DNA from: Flammeovirga kamogawensis
GTDB taxonomy: Bacteria; Bacteroidota; Bacteroidia; Cytophagales; Flammeovirgaceae
Reading direction: 5' to 3'
Length of the DNA stretch: 64,000 nucleotides
Assembly (NCBI RefSeq): GCF_018736065.1
Contig: NZ_CP076128.1
Span: 372,001-436,000, forward strand
The notes under the pieces are model-generated. The model was not told the origin of the DNA. It searched no databases and saw only the letters and a program-made list of their open reading frames with translations. Positions within the stretch are counted from its first letter, which is position 1. The number at the start of each line of letters is the position of its first letter. Both the position numbers and the translations under genes were made by a program. Positions 45,342-53,743 of the stretch are shown here, one piece after another.

Positions 45342-46230
45342 TATTATATTTAGAAAAAGGAGTTGATTTAGTCTGAACTTCCTGGATATTATTATAAATT
45401 GTGTTGCAAATTTTGTCTACAGGTAAATCATTAGGATCTGTTCCAAATGGTTCTTCAATTTCTTCAGAGATTGTTACAATACTCATAGCAACATAATAAA
45501 CTATAATAACTGCTAAAATTGTCCACCAACCTAAAGTGTCAATTAAACCAAAAGGAATTATTATAGCATAAATCCAAATGTAAACTTTTAAAAGGTAGGT
45601 ATGTGATTCAGGCATTGGTGTATTTTTAATACGTTCACACTTACCCATAATATCAATTAATTCATCAGAATTTTCGACTAATTTTAGAAATTGAAAATCG
45701 GTTATACCTCCTGAATTAAGAACTAATTTTAATCTTTCCTGAATGTAACTGTTTATTGCTACTGGAATATGATCCCACTTTTTTAGTTTTTCTGTAAGTA
45801 CATCTCCAATAAAAGTAAAGTCACTGAATACAACACCATCTCTTAAGTGTTCTTTTAATGCATAAGGAAAAGCTCCAATTAAATTTTGAAGTTCATCTTT
45901 TGTTTTACCATCAGGTACCATTGCATTAACTTGTAGAGCAAAATTTCTTGATGTGTTTACTAAGCCTCCAAGTACTTTTCTAGCTTCCCACCAACGGTCA
46001 TAAGCTGTATTATTCCTAAAAACAAGAAGAATACCTAAGATAGCACCCATAAGGCCTGGTAGTGAGAAGTTCATTCCTATATCTAAGTGATTGTATTCAT
46101 GAATACCACAAAGAATTGTTGTAGGAATTGTGATCCATAGTAAGTCAGATGATAACTTACGAATCAAGTAACCTTTATATGAGAACATCATAAAAAGAGT
46201 TGAGTTTGTCAAGTTATTTTTTTTCGGCAT
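45334..46230 (-). CDS. bestrophin-family anion channel
   Basis: 298 residues. The bacterial bestrophin signature is complete: SSDLLWITIPTT with helices at about 30-50, then LGILLVFRNNTAYDRWWEARKVLGGLVN, where RNNTAYDRWWEGR-like text defines the family, and late helices YLLKVYIWIYAIIIPFGLIDTLGWW and IEEPFGTDPNDLPVD. It probably forms a pentameric inner-membrane channel. It overlaps the arsC-like gene by 8 bp, which points to translational coupling. Confidence 0.92.
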   Translation of the reverse strand: MPKKNNLTNSTLFMMFSYKGYLIRKLSSDLLWITIPTTILCGIHEYNHLDIGMNFSLPGLMGAILGILLVFRNNTAYDRWWEARKVLGGLVNTSRNFALQVNAMVPDGKTKDELQNLIGAFPYALKEHLRDGVVFSDFTFIGDVLTEKLKKWDHIPVAINSYIQERLKLVLNSGGITDFQFLKLVENSDELIDIMGKCERIKNTPMPESHTYLLKVYIWIYAIIIPFGLIDTLGWWTILAVIIVYYVAMSIVTISEEIEEPFGTDPNDLPVDKICNTIYNNIQEVQTKSTPFSKYNNV

Positions 46231-46292
46231 AAGTAGAAGTAATAGTTATATTAAATTTTGAATTATATCGATATTATAATCGTAATATTTTA

Positions 46293-46700
46293 TTAATCAA
46301 TTAATGTTTTATGCATTAATTTAGCTTCACCTTTAACAGTGATTTTTTTATTGGATAAAGCAAGAATTTCGGTTTTGATTATTGCCGTTTTTCTTTTAGA
46401 ATCAATATCTGTAACGGTAAAAGTTGCTTGGTATTCTTCGTCTACAAACATTGGTCTTAAAAAATTCATTGTTTGTGATAAATATACAGACCCATTACCA
46501 GGAAATTCAGTGCCCAAAACTCTAGAAAATATTGATGCAGATAAAAAACCATGCATGATTGGTTTTTTAAATGGAGTTTTAGAAGCAAACTCTTTATCTA
46601 TGTGAATTGGGTTTGTGTCTCCTGTAAGTTCGGCAAATGCATTTACTTGATCTTGAGTAAAGCTGAAATTTGTTTGATAATTATCTCCTAATGAAATCAT
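46293..46700 (-). CDS. MaoC-family (R)-specific enoyl-CoA hydratase
   Basis: 135 residues, a single hot-dog domain. It has AELTGDTNPIHIDKEFA with the catalytic Asp-His pair, then KPIMHGFLSASIFSRVLGTEFPG and YLSQTMNFLRPMFVDEEY. This matches PhaJ-type (R)-hydratases that connect beta-oxidation and acyl synthesis, although MaoC proteins vary widely in substrate. It appears monocistronic on the minus strand and is divergent from the small RNA and suf genes. Confidence 0.9.
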   Translation of the reverse strand: MISLGDNYQTNFSFTQDQVNAFAELTGDTNPIHIDKEFASKTPFKKPIMHGFLSASIFSRVLGTEFPGNGSVYLSQTMNFLRPMFVDEEYQATFTVTDIDSKRKTAIIKTEILALSNKKITVKGEAKLMHKTLID

Positions 46701-46792
46701 TACTGACTTGAATTTTTTATGTTTTGGAATAGTATTTATTAAAAAAGATGATTTATATCTCCAAAATTAATGAAATCTATTAACTTTACGAC

Positions 46793-46909
46793 AAGTAATA
46801 AGATAAAAAATGATGTTGATCATCTACTTATTACCTCAAATAAAGAATTATCTTTTTTCATTTTCATATTTACTGGACTAAAGGTATTGTCAATGACAAT
46901 GCCTTTTTT
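46793..46909 (+). ncRNA. candidate small RNA with terminator
   Basis: A weak -7 box, TAACTTTA, lies at 46781-46788. Two nested stems follow: GTAATAAG (46795-46802) with CTTATTAC (46827-46834), enclosing ATGAT/ATCAT at 46810-46823. A strong terminator ends it (46881-46909). The predicted transcript is about 115 nt. No promoter -33 box matches well, so expression is unproven. Confidence 0.4.
46881..46909 (+). terminator. strong intrinsic terminator before sufC
   Basis: AAGGTATTGTC pairs with GACAATGCCTT (11 positions, one wobble) around a 3-nt loop, followed by T. There is no plus-strand gene in front of it, which suggests either a small RNA or an attenuated leader. Confidence 0.8.
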
Positions 46910-47079
46910 CATATCTTTTTCACAAAGAAACAAGGATATTTTGAAAATATGTTCCTATTTAAAAAAATTCTAAATAAATTCGCGGTTGATTAGAGTGTGT
47001 GATTTTTGTCTGTTTTAGCAATATTATCAACGAGACTAATCTTAATAAACGAATTTTCTTAAAATAAATCATAGATAAA

Positions 47080-47838
47080 ATGCTTAAGATCAAAGATCTA
47101 AAGGCTTCAATTGAAGACAAAGAGATTCTTAAAGGAATCAATTTAGAGATTAAAGAAGGTGAAGTTCATGCTATCATGGGTCCGAACGGATCTGGAAAAA
47201 GTACATTAGCTTCTGTTCTTGCTGGAAAAGAAGATTATGAAGTAGAAGGTGGAGAGGTAGACTTTGACGGTGTTGACTTATTGGAATTATCTCCAGAGGC
47301 AAGAGCTCAAAAAGGTTTATTTTTAGCATTTCAGTATCCTGTAGAAATTCCAGGTGTTAGTAATACTAACTTCTTGAGAACAGCAGTGAACGAAGTTCGT
47401 AAAGCAAGAGGTATGGAGCCTTACAATGCAGCGAACTTTATGAAAGAAATGAAAGAAAAAATGAAAATCGTTTCTATCGATAAATCATTAATGAGCAGAT
47501 CTTTGAATGAAGGTTTTTCAGGTGGTGAAAAGAAAAGAAATGAGATTTTCCACATGGCAATGCTTGATCCAAAATTAGCTATCCTTGATGAAACAGATTC
47601 AGGATTAGATATTGATGCATTAAGAATTGTTGCTAATGGTGTAAATTCATTACGTGACGGTAAAAGATCTTTTGTTGTAGTAACTCACTACCAAAGACTT
47701 TTAGATTATATCGTTCCTGATTTTGTACATGTTCTTTACAAAGGTAAGATTGTAAAATCTGGTACTAAGGAATTAGCTTTAGAACTTGAAGAAAAAGGAT
47801 ACGATTGGATCATTCAAGAAGTTGAAGGTCAAAACTAA
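47080..47838 (+). CDS. sufC: Fe-S cluster assembly ATPase SufC
   Basis: 252 residues. It is the ABC-type ATPase of the SufBCD scaffold. Walker A is GPNGSGKSTLASVLAG near residue 33, the signature is NEGFSGGEKKRNEI near 145 and Walker B is LAILDETDSGLDIDAL near 170. FQYPVEIPGVSN is typical of SufC. It is directly followed by sufD after 15 nt. sufB, the usual upstream partner, is not next to it. Confidence 0.97.
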   Translation: MLKIKDLKASIEDKEILKGINLEIKEGEVHAIMGPNGSGKSTLASVLAGKEDYEVEGGEVDFDGVDLLELSPEARAQKGLFLAFQYPVEIPGVSNTNFLRTAVNEVRKARGMEPYNAANFMKEMKEKMKIVSIDKSLMSRSLNEGFSGGEKKRNEIFHMAMLDPKLAILDETDSGLDIDALRIVANGVNSLRDGKRSFVVVTHYQRLLDYIVPDFVHVLYKGKIVKSGTKELALELEEKGYDWIIQEVEGQN

Positions 47839-47853
47839 ACCCAACTTTTAGAT

Positions 47854-49149
47854 ATGAGTATAGTAATCGAAAATGCAGCATTAAAAAATAATGCTTTAGC
47901 ATATATAGAAGATACAATAGAAGCTGTACCTGCATTAGTTGAATTAAGAACAGCTGCTGCAGAAAAATTTGCTTCTACAGATTTTCCTTCAATTAATCAT
48001 GAAGAATGGAAGTATACTAATTTGAAAAAATTAGTTTCTTCTACTTTTAACTTCAACGCAAGTGCATCTGTAACTGCGGAAGATTTAGAAAAATATCTGA
48101 TTGATGGAACTGATGTTTTAGTTTTTGTAAACGGTATTTTCAATAACAATTTATCTAAGTATACTTCTACAGATAAAGTTATTGTAGCACCTCTAGCAAA
48201 AGCTATAAATGAACACACTGATTTGGTGACTGCTCATTTAGGAAAATATGCAGACTCAGATTTACCTTTTGTAGGTGTAAATACTGCTGCTATTACTGAT
48301 GGTGTGTTTGTTTATGCAAAAAGAAATGCATTATCAGAAACACCTGTTACTATTTTAAATGTAATAATAGGAGAGAATACAGTTGTTCAGCCTAGATTAT
48401 TAGCTGTTTTAGAAGAAGGTGCTCAAGTTAGTATTATTGAACGAAATGCTGTTATCGGAAATCAAAATGTTTTGATTAACAGTGTTTCTGAAATTAATGT
48501 TGCTGAGCGTGCTATTCTTAATCATGTAAAACTACAAGATGAAGAAGATAACACAAATCTTGTAACTTTAACAGAAGCAAAACAAGCTGACAATAGTGTT
48601 TATCACAATATTACAATCACTACAGGTGGTCAATTGGTTAGAAATAACTTAAATATTGCACTTGGAGAGCATTGTGAAGGTTTAATGACAGGTTTATATC
48701 TTTTAAAAGGGAAAACACTTGTTGATAACCATACGGTAGTAGATCATAGAATGCCGAATTCATATAGTAATGAATTATACAAAGGTATTCTAAGTGAAAA
48801 ATCAAAAGCTGTTTTTAATGGTAAAATATTTGTTAGAGAGGATGCTCAAAAAACAAATGCTTTTCAATCTAATAAAAACATCTTATTGTCGCCTGATGCT
48901 GTTGTAAATACAAAACCTCAGTTAGAAATTTGGGCAGACGATGTTAGCTGTTCTCACGGTTGTACTGTTGGTGCTTTAGACGAGGAGCCTATGTTCTATT
49001 TAAGAGCACGTGGTATCTCTGAAGACAAAGCAAGAGCATTGTTGACTTACGCATTTGCTGGAGATGTAATTGAAAAAATCTCTAATGAAAGTGTTCGTTC
49101 TATAGTTGAAAGAATTGTAGCAAATGAGATGGGTTATCCTTTGGATTAA
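47854..49149 (+). CDS. sufD: Fe-S cluster assembly protein SufD
   Basis: 431 residues with the right-handed beta-helix core of SufB/SufD. Early text DFPSINHEEWKYTNLKKL is the N-terminal signature. The conserved C-terminal part includes DNHTVVDHRMPNSYSNELYKGIL, AVFNGKIFVREDAQKTNAFQSNKNILLS and ADDVSCSHGCTVGALDEEPMFYLRARGI. It forms the SufBC2D scaffold with SufC. It is followed by a terminator, so sufS and sufE are not in this operon. Confidence 0.96.
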   Translation: MSIVIENAALKNNALAYIEDTIEAVPALVELRTAAAEKFASTDFPSINHEEWKYTNLKKLVSSTFNFNASASVTAEDLEKYLIDGTDVLVFVNGIFNNNLSKYTSTDKVIVAPLAKAINEHTDLVTAHLGKYADSDLPFVGVNTAAITDGVFVYAKRNALSETPVTILNVIIGENTVVQPRLLAVLEEGAQVSIIERNAVIGNQNVLINSVSEINVAERAILNHVKLQDEEDNTNLVTLTEAKQADNSVYHNITITTGGQLVRNNLNIALGEHCEGLMTGLYLLKGKTLVDNHTVVDHRMPNSYSNELYKGILSEKSKAVFNGKIFVREDAQKTNAFQSNKNILLSPDAVVNTKPQLEIWADDVSCSHGCTVGALDEEPMFYLRARGISEDKARALLTYAFAGDVIEKISNESVRSIVERIVANEMGYPLD

Positions 49150-49168
49150 TCTATTTAATTTAAATAGG

Positions 49169-49205
49169 AAAAGCCTTTGGATAAATTTTATTCAAAGGCT
49201 TTTTT
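49169..49205. terminator. terminator between sufD and the REC-DHp gene
   Basis: AAAAGCCTTTGNATAAA pairs with TTTATTCAAAGGCTTTT, flanked by T on the plus side. It serves sufD and may also serve the convergent regulator, whose stop overlaps it. Confidence 0.85.
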
Positions 49206-49917
49206 ATGCACTCATAGAAGAAATTGCATAGGTAATCTCTTTAGTTATTTGATCTAAATCTTTTGCACTTGTTTTTAAATGGGAGAGAATCTCTTTGTTC
49301 ATTTCCTCATTTGCATCATTAAAAAGTTCTAATAAACCCATTATTCGACATAACGGGCCTCTTACTTTGTGACTATTTAAGTAACAGTACTTTTCAATAG
49401 CTTTGTTCTGTGTTTGTAAAAGAGAACGAAGCGCTTCCATTTCATTATTAGCTTCTTGCGCTTCGCTGTAAGAGTCTAATCCACTTTTTACTAAATTAAT
49501 ATTGATGTTTTTCATAAACATCATTATTTCACTTTTAAGAACTTCAATTCTATTTATTCTTGCTCGAATACTTTCTAAAAGTTCAGCTTGTGTAAAAGGT
49601 TTTGTTAGGTAATCATCAGCAGAAAGATTCATCCCTTTGCGGATATCTTTTTTATCACTTTTTGCTGATAAAAATATGAAAGGTATTCCTACTGCAAGTG
49701 GATTTTTTCTTAATTCTTTTAGAAATAAATACCCATTCATAGTAGGCATCATGATATCACATAAAATAATATCAGGTAGCTTATTGTCTATTATTTCTAA
49801 TGCTTTTTTCCCGCTATCAGCAGCTAATACAGTAAAGTCATTTATTTCTAAAAGGTCAACAATACTATCTAGAAGATTTTTTTCGTCATCAATAACTAAA
49901 ATGGTAGTTTTTTTCAT
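49204..49917 (-). CDS. response regulator with kinase-like DHp domain but no ATPase domain
   Basis: 237 residues from the ATG at 49917 (a TTG 21 nt upstream is less likely). The receiver covers about 1-120: VIDDEKN, phosphoacceptor Asp54 in LCDIMMP, YLTKPF. A long helical region then carries YLNSHKVRGPLCRIMGLLEL (His183), which resembles the dimerisation/His helix of Bacteroidota kinases with NSHxVRxPLxRI. There is no HATPase domain after it. It might act as a phosphotransfer intermediate or as a dominant DHp partner. No kinase gene is adjacent. Confidence 0.78.
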   Translation of the reverse strand: MKKTTILVIDDEKNLLDSIVDLLEINDFTVLAADSGKKALEIIDNKLPDIILCDIMMPTMNGYLFLKELRKNPLAVGIPFIFLSAKSDKKDIRKGMNLSADDYLTKPFTQAELLESIRARINRIEVLKSEIMMFMKNININLVKSGLDSYSEAQEANNEMEALRSLLQTQNKAIEKYCYLNSHKVRGPLCRIMGLLELFNDANEEMNKEILSHLKTSAKDLDQITKEITYAISSMSA

Positions 49918-49997
49918 ATTGTTATAGATCTTTCTCAAAGAATTTGGGTAAAAGAATGGTCTATTACAAAAACAGAAAAAATACTATTCGAGTTCAG

Positions 49998-52694
49998 TTA
50001 ACGTCCTATTAATGAAAATGATGACCAATAATATGGACTTGTGTATAAACCTTCTTTGATTAATCTAATTTTAGCTTTTTGTAAAGCCATTGGCAAGTTG
50101 TATTCTATGGTTAACTCTTTGTAAAAATATTGCATTAGAAGTGCTGTAGATATATCATCTACGGTCCATAAAGAAACAATAGTATTGTCTACACCTGCAT
50201 ATTTTAAAGACCTTGATAAGCCTATAAGACCTTCTCCTTTTGTGAGTTTCCCTAAACCAGTTTCACAAGCAGAAAGAGTAACAAGATCGGCATTGAATTC
50301 CAAATTGTAAATTTCAGAAGCATATAGTAATCCCTCAGATTTGTTCTCATTCACTAAATAAATAAATGACTGATTAGGGTGTTCTTCATCAACTAAGCCG
50401 TGAGTAGCGAAGTGTAGATGAGTGTAGTCTTTTATTTTTTCAGATTTAAGAATAGATTTTTTTGCTTTATCATATAAATATGCTGACGAAAGCCAATTTT
50501 TCTCTTTAAACACTTTATCAATTTCTCTTACTTCTGATAAAGTTCCATCTAACTGATTAAAATTATCAGTACCTGTAGAATCTCTAAAAAATATAGGAGC
50601 AAAACATGCAATATTCATTGTTTCGTTTTTATCAATAGACTTGGTGTTTAAAGCTAATGTAGACGAATAGTTATATGAAATTGCGTATTTCTTTGTTAAA
50701 AAAGGGTAGTCTACAGGCTTTAACATCTCATCTCCAACAACTTCAGTAAATAGAACATCCATTGGTATATTATTAATTCTACCATCAAGTAAGAAAATTA
50801 GATGATTGATTTTATTTGGCAAGATGAAAGGGAATAAAATATCAGAAAGATATTTAGAAGACATGAAAACAATTTCATCAAAATTAAATTTTAAACCTGT
50901 TTCTAGACTAATAATTTCATCTTGTAATTCTTGGGTAAATTCTTCTTTGTAGATTTTTAAATTAGAAGAAGTAGCAACAAAAATATATAATTTTTCATCT
51001 TTTTCTGAAATGAAATAGCTAATAATTGCTTCATTTTCAGTTAGTTTTTCTTTTACATCTTTATAGCTAAAAGATGTATGATTGTATTTTAAATCAAAGT
51101 AATTAGGGTATTCATTTTCTAATAATTTGATGTGGTTCTCAAGTTCTTTCTCCTTCTCAAATAGCTTACTTTCCAAGATATCTCTCTCTTCAATTTTATC
51201 ACTTTTAATAAGTGCTTGTTCTATAGAATGAATTTCTTCTTGAATATGCTCTTCTTTAACAATCAATTTATCTGGAATGCCTGCAAAAGATTTGGCATTT
51301 GTTTCTTGAATAGCTTCTAATAAGGATGCAGATTTACTCCATTCTACAAATTGGAAGGCATTTTCAATCCATATTTGTGATGAAATAGATGCTTCAGAAA
51401 GTGCTATACATATCTGAATACCATCAGAATATACATCATTCGTAATTGCACTTAATTGAATTTTATCTTCTTTATTTTTTTGTCCAGCTCTAACATTTTC
51501 TATAATATTATGTGCTAAATAGAGGCTGTTGTACCCACAAATAAGATCTTGCCTTTTTAGCGTTTTTTGGTAGTGCCTCTTTTTTAGCGCGAATGCTTTT
51601 TTCTGTAAAGCAACAATATTAGTGAAGGGGTTTAGGTAGTTATTAACCTCTGGTGTAGCATAGATATTAGAGTCATTAAAATCTTTATTATTAGCAATTA
51701 GTGCTTTCTGATAAAAATCTATTGCCTTTTGAGTTTCACCAGTTTTAAAAGCGATCTCACCTAATTTAATATAAATATTTGCTATTTCTGGGTGTTTTTC
51801 GCCAAAAACATTTTGGTATTGTGTAAGAGCAAAATCATAGAATTCATTCGCTAAATCTCCTTGGTTCTTTTTTAAATAAGCTTCAGCGATATAGGTATAA
51901 GCAAAAGCTACATTAGGGTGGTCTCCACCATACGTTTTTTCCCAAATAGAGGCTGCTTTTTCAAATGAGGATATTGCTTTGTCTGTAAAATAATTTTTCT
52001 CGAAAGTAATACCTAGATTAATATAAATAGAAGCAATAGCTGGATGATTCTCAGTAGGATATACTTTAATGTATTCTTCTAGTGCCTTTTCGTAATAATA
52101 TTGAGCTTTGTAAGTGTCTGTTTTGCTGTATAATAAACCTAAGTTGATGTTACAATTAGCAATGTCAATATCATCATTTATTTTATTGCTTATGTTGAGT
52201 GCTTCTTTTCCATAATCAATTGCATCTTCTTGTGCTCCAAGTTGCCAATTAGAAATAGCAATTAAAGATAGGGTTTCAATAGAAATTTTTGATTTATACA
52301 ATGATTTTTCAGATGCTTCCGTAATTTTAAATGCATCATTTAAATAATTTAAGGCTGCAGTAGGATACCCTTGTTGTTGTGCTAGATATCCTTTCGTATT
52401 TAATATTTCAGCGTAGCTTAACAGTGAATTATCAAGACTATTTTTATTTAAATATTCGTTGGCTTTAGTGTATAGACCTTTTTGGCCATATACCTTTCCA
52501 ATTAATGCTGAACTTTTATTTAAAATATTTTTATCGTCAATATTCTGTATCAAAAATACTAACTGTTTTTCTGCAATATCTAATTCTCCAAATTCATATG
52601 CAGTCTCAGCACTATCGAAGGAGACGTTTTGAGCGTTACTATATAAAGAGAAGAAGAAATAAAGTAATACTATTGTGATATAGTTTTTATACAT
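49998..52694 (-). CDS. secreted TPR-CHAT domain protein
   Basis: 898 residues. A signal peptide (VLLYFFFSLYSNAQ) is followed by roughly eight to ten TPR-like helices between about 25 and 370, for example YINLGITFEKNYFTDKAISSFEKA and YIKLGEIAFKTGETQKAIDFYQKA. A coiled coil lies near 460-530. The C-terminal CHAT peptidase-like domain has the His in LHFATHGLVDEEHP and the Cys in LVTLSACETGLGKLTKGEGL, so both catalytic residues appear intact. It starts 10 nt after the barrel gene and shares its strand. CHAT domains are caspase-like; an exported one may process envelope proteins. The substrate is unknown. Confidence 0.88.
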   Translation of the reverse strand: MYKNYITIVLLYFFFSLYSNAQNVSFDSAETAYEFGELDIAEKQLVFLIQNIDDKNILNKSSALIGKVYGQKGLYTKANEYLNKNSLDNSLLSYAEILNTKGYLAQQQGYPTAALNYLNDAFKITEASEKSLYKSKISIETLSLIAISNWQLGAQEDAIDYGKEALNISNKINDDIDIANCNINLGLLYSKTDTYKAQYYYEKALEEYIKVYPTENHPAIASIYINLGITFEKNYFTDKAISSFEKAASIWEKTYGGDHPNVAFAYTYIAEAYLKKNQGDLANEFYDFALTQYQNVFGEKHPEIANIYIKLGEIAFKTGETQKAIDFYQKALIANNKDFNDSNIYATPEVNNYLNPFTNIVALQKKAFALKKRHYQKTLKRQDLICGYNSLYLAHNIIENVRAGQKNKEDKIQLSAITNDVYSDGIQICIALSEASISSQIWIENAFQFVEWSKSASLLEAIQETNAKSFAGIPDKLIVKEEHIQEEIHSIEQALIKSDKIEERDILESKLFEKEKELENHIKLLENEYPNYFDLKYNHTSFSYKDVKEKLTENEAIISYFISEKDEKLYIFVATSSNLKIYKEEFTQELQDEIISLETGLKFNFDEIVFMSSKYLSDILFPFILPNKINHLIFLLDGRINNIPMDVLFTEVVGDEMLKPVDYPFLTKKYAISYNYSSTLALNTKSIDKNETMNIACFAPIFFRDSTGTDNFNQLDGTLSEVREIDKVFKEKNWLSSAYLYDKAKKSILKSEKIKDYTHLHFATHGLVDEEHPNQSFIYLVNENKSEGLLYASEIYNLEFNADLVTLSACETGLGKLTKGEGLIGLSRSLKYAGVDNTIVSLWTVDDISTALLMQYFYKELTIEYNLPMALQKAKIRLIKEGLYTSPYYWSSFSLIGR

Positions 52695-52704
52695 AGTAGT
52701 GTCT

Positions 52705-53649
52705 CTAGAATTGGTGTTTAATAATTAGGTTAACAACATAGTCCCTAGCTAATCCATCAGGATTAAAGGCTCGTTGTTTGGCTGCATATGCCGCAATTGC
52801 TGATAATGATAAGTGCGGAGAAAAATTGTATGACCCTTCTAGAATTGAGTTTATAACTAAACCTTGAGATCCTTCTAGTAAATAGTCTCCATTTTCAAGG
52901 CTTTCAATATATGTTCTATCGTGTTTGTAAATAGCTAAAACACTTGGTGCAAAAGACCATTTAGAAGTTCGTAGGGTGTATTTGATTCTCCCAGATACAT
53001 CGTATTTTCGATCAAGATGTCTTGATGAGGTATACCATTTTTTCATTAACTCATAGTTGGGCTCATTTTTATAATATTCAGGATCATACTCATGGTTTTC
53101 AAGAGTTGTTAGAGGTTGCTGAATACCAAAAGAAAGGTGCCAAGCTTTAGAATTGAGGGCAATACCAAAAAGTCCATCATAAGTACCAAGAGAAGGTTCA
53201 TAAAACATAGGTATGGGTTTTCCCTCAAAAGTAGATGAAGCATCTGAAGTAGGTATTTTTGTGCCAAATACAGCAGATAGATTCCAATTGTCCCATTGTT
53301 TTACCAAATAAGAATAAGAAAGTGTAATATCACTTATTCCTTGAGTAGTTGTTAAAGGTCCTTCTCTAAAAGCATATAATGATTTAAGTTGTAAAGAACT
53401 TCTACTATTAATTTTATAATCTACACTAAAGCCAATTCCATAATCAAAAGCTTTCTCTTTATAGTTTTGCCAATAGGTTTGATAGCTCAAAGTGAATTTA
53501 TTATCAACTTTATTGAATTTTAATCGATCTGAATCTGGATTTAAAGCTCCAGTAGTACAAATACCTGCATCACTACATCCTTGTGCATGAATGAAACTAT
53601 TTGAAGAAGTAATTAAAAAAAGCAGTATTAGTAGTTTTTTTACTGTCAT
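52705..53649 (-). CDS. outer-membrane beta-barrel protein in the CHAT operon
   Basis: 314 residues from the ATG at 53649. This start gives a good signal peptide (VKKLLILLFLITSSNSFIHAQ); a longer reading frame upstream is unlikely because it overlaps the divergent gene's start. The mature part begins with CSDAGIC, a possible disulphide, and continues as alternating beta strands ending in LIIKHQF with the C-terminal Phe of a barrel. Large aromatic-rich strands (FKVDYKIN, WNLSAVFGTKIP) suggest about 12-14 strands. I recognise no named family. It is co-transcribed with the CHAT gene. Confidence 0.72.
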   Translation of the reverse strand: MTVKKLLILLFLITSSNSFIHAQGCSDAGICTTGALNPDSDRLKFNKVDNKFTLSYQTYWQNYKEKAFDYGIGFSVDYKINSRSSLQLKSLYAFREGPLTTTQGISDITLSYSYLVKQWDNWNLSAVFGTKIPTSDASSTFEGKPIPMFYEPSLGTYDGLFGIALNSKAWHLSFGIQQPLTTLENHEYDPEYYKNEPNYELMKKWYTSSRHLDRKYDVSGRIKYTLRTSKWSFAPSVLAIYKHDRTYIESLENGDYLLEGSQGLVINSILEGSYNFSPHLSLSAIAAYAAKQRAFNPDGLARDYVVNLIIKHQF

Positions 53650-53743
53650 AAATAAAAAAGATTCTAAAGAATAGATTGATTTGAAGAATGAGTTAGTATT
53701 TTCGATTTTTAAACTAACAAAAATCGACCACAATTTTATAAGC

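Larger units (their letters stand above)
46701..47079. other. 379-bp gene-free region with structured RNA candidate
   Basis: No convincing protein gene. It holds the candidate RNA and terminator described separately, then at 46944-46958 the palindrome ATATTTTGAAAATAT, and an AT-rich leader for sufC. A TTTG at 47005-47008 could be part of the sufC promoter but no good TAnnTTTG follows. Confidence 0.6.

Noticed and set aside
46770-46973. 67-codon frame in the gap before sufC
   Set aside because: It spans the terminator and stems described as a candidate RNA, has no recognisable domain, and its text looks random and AT-driven.
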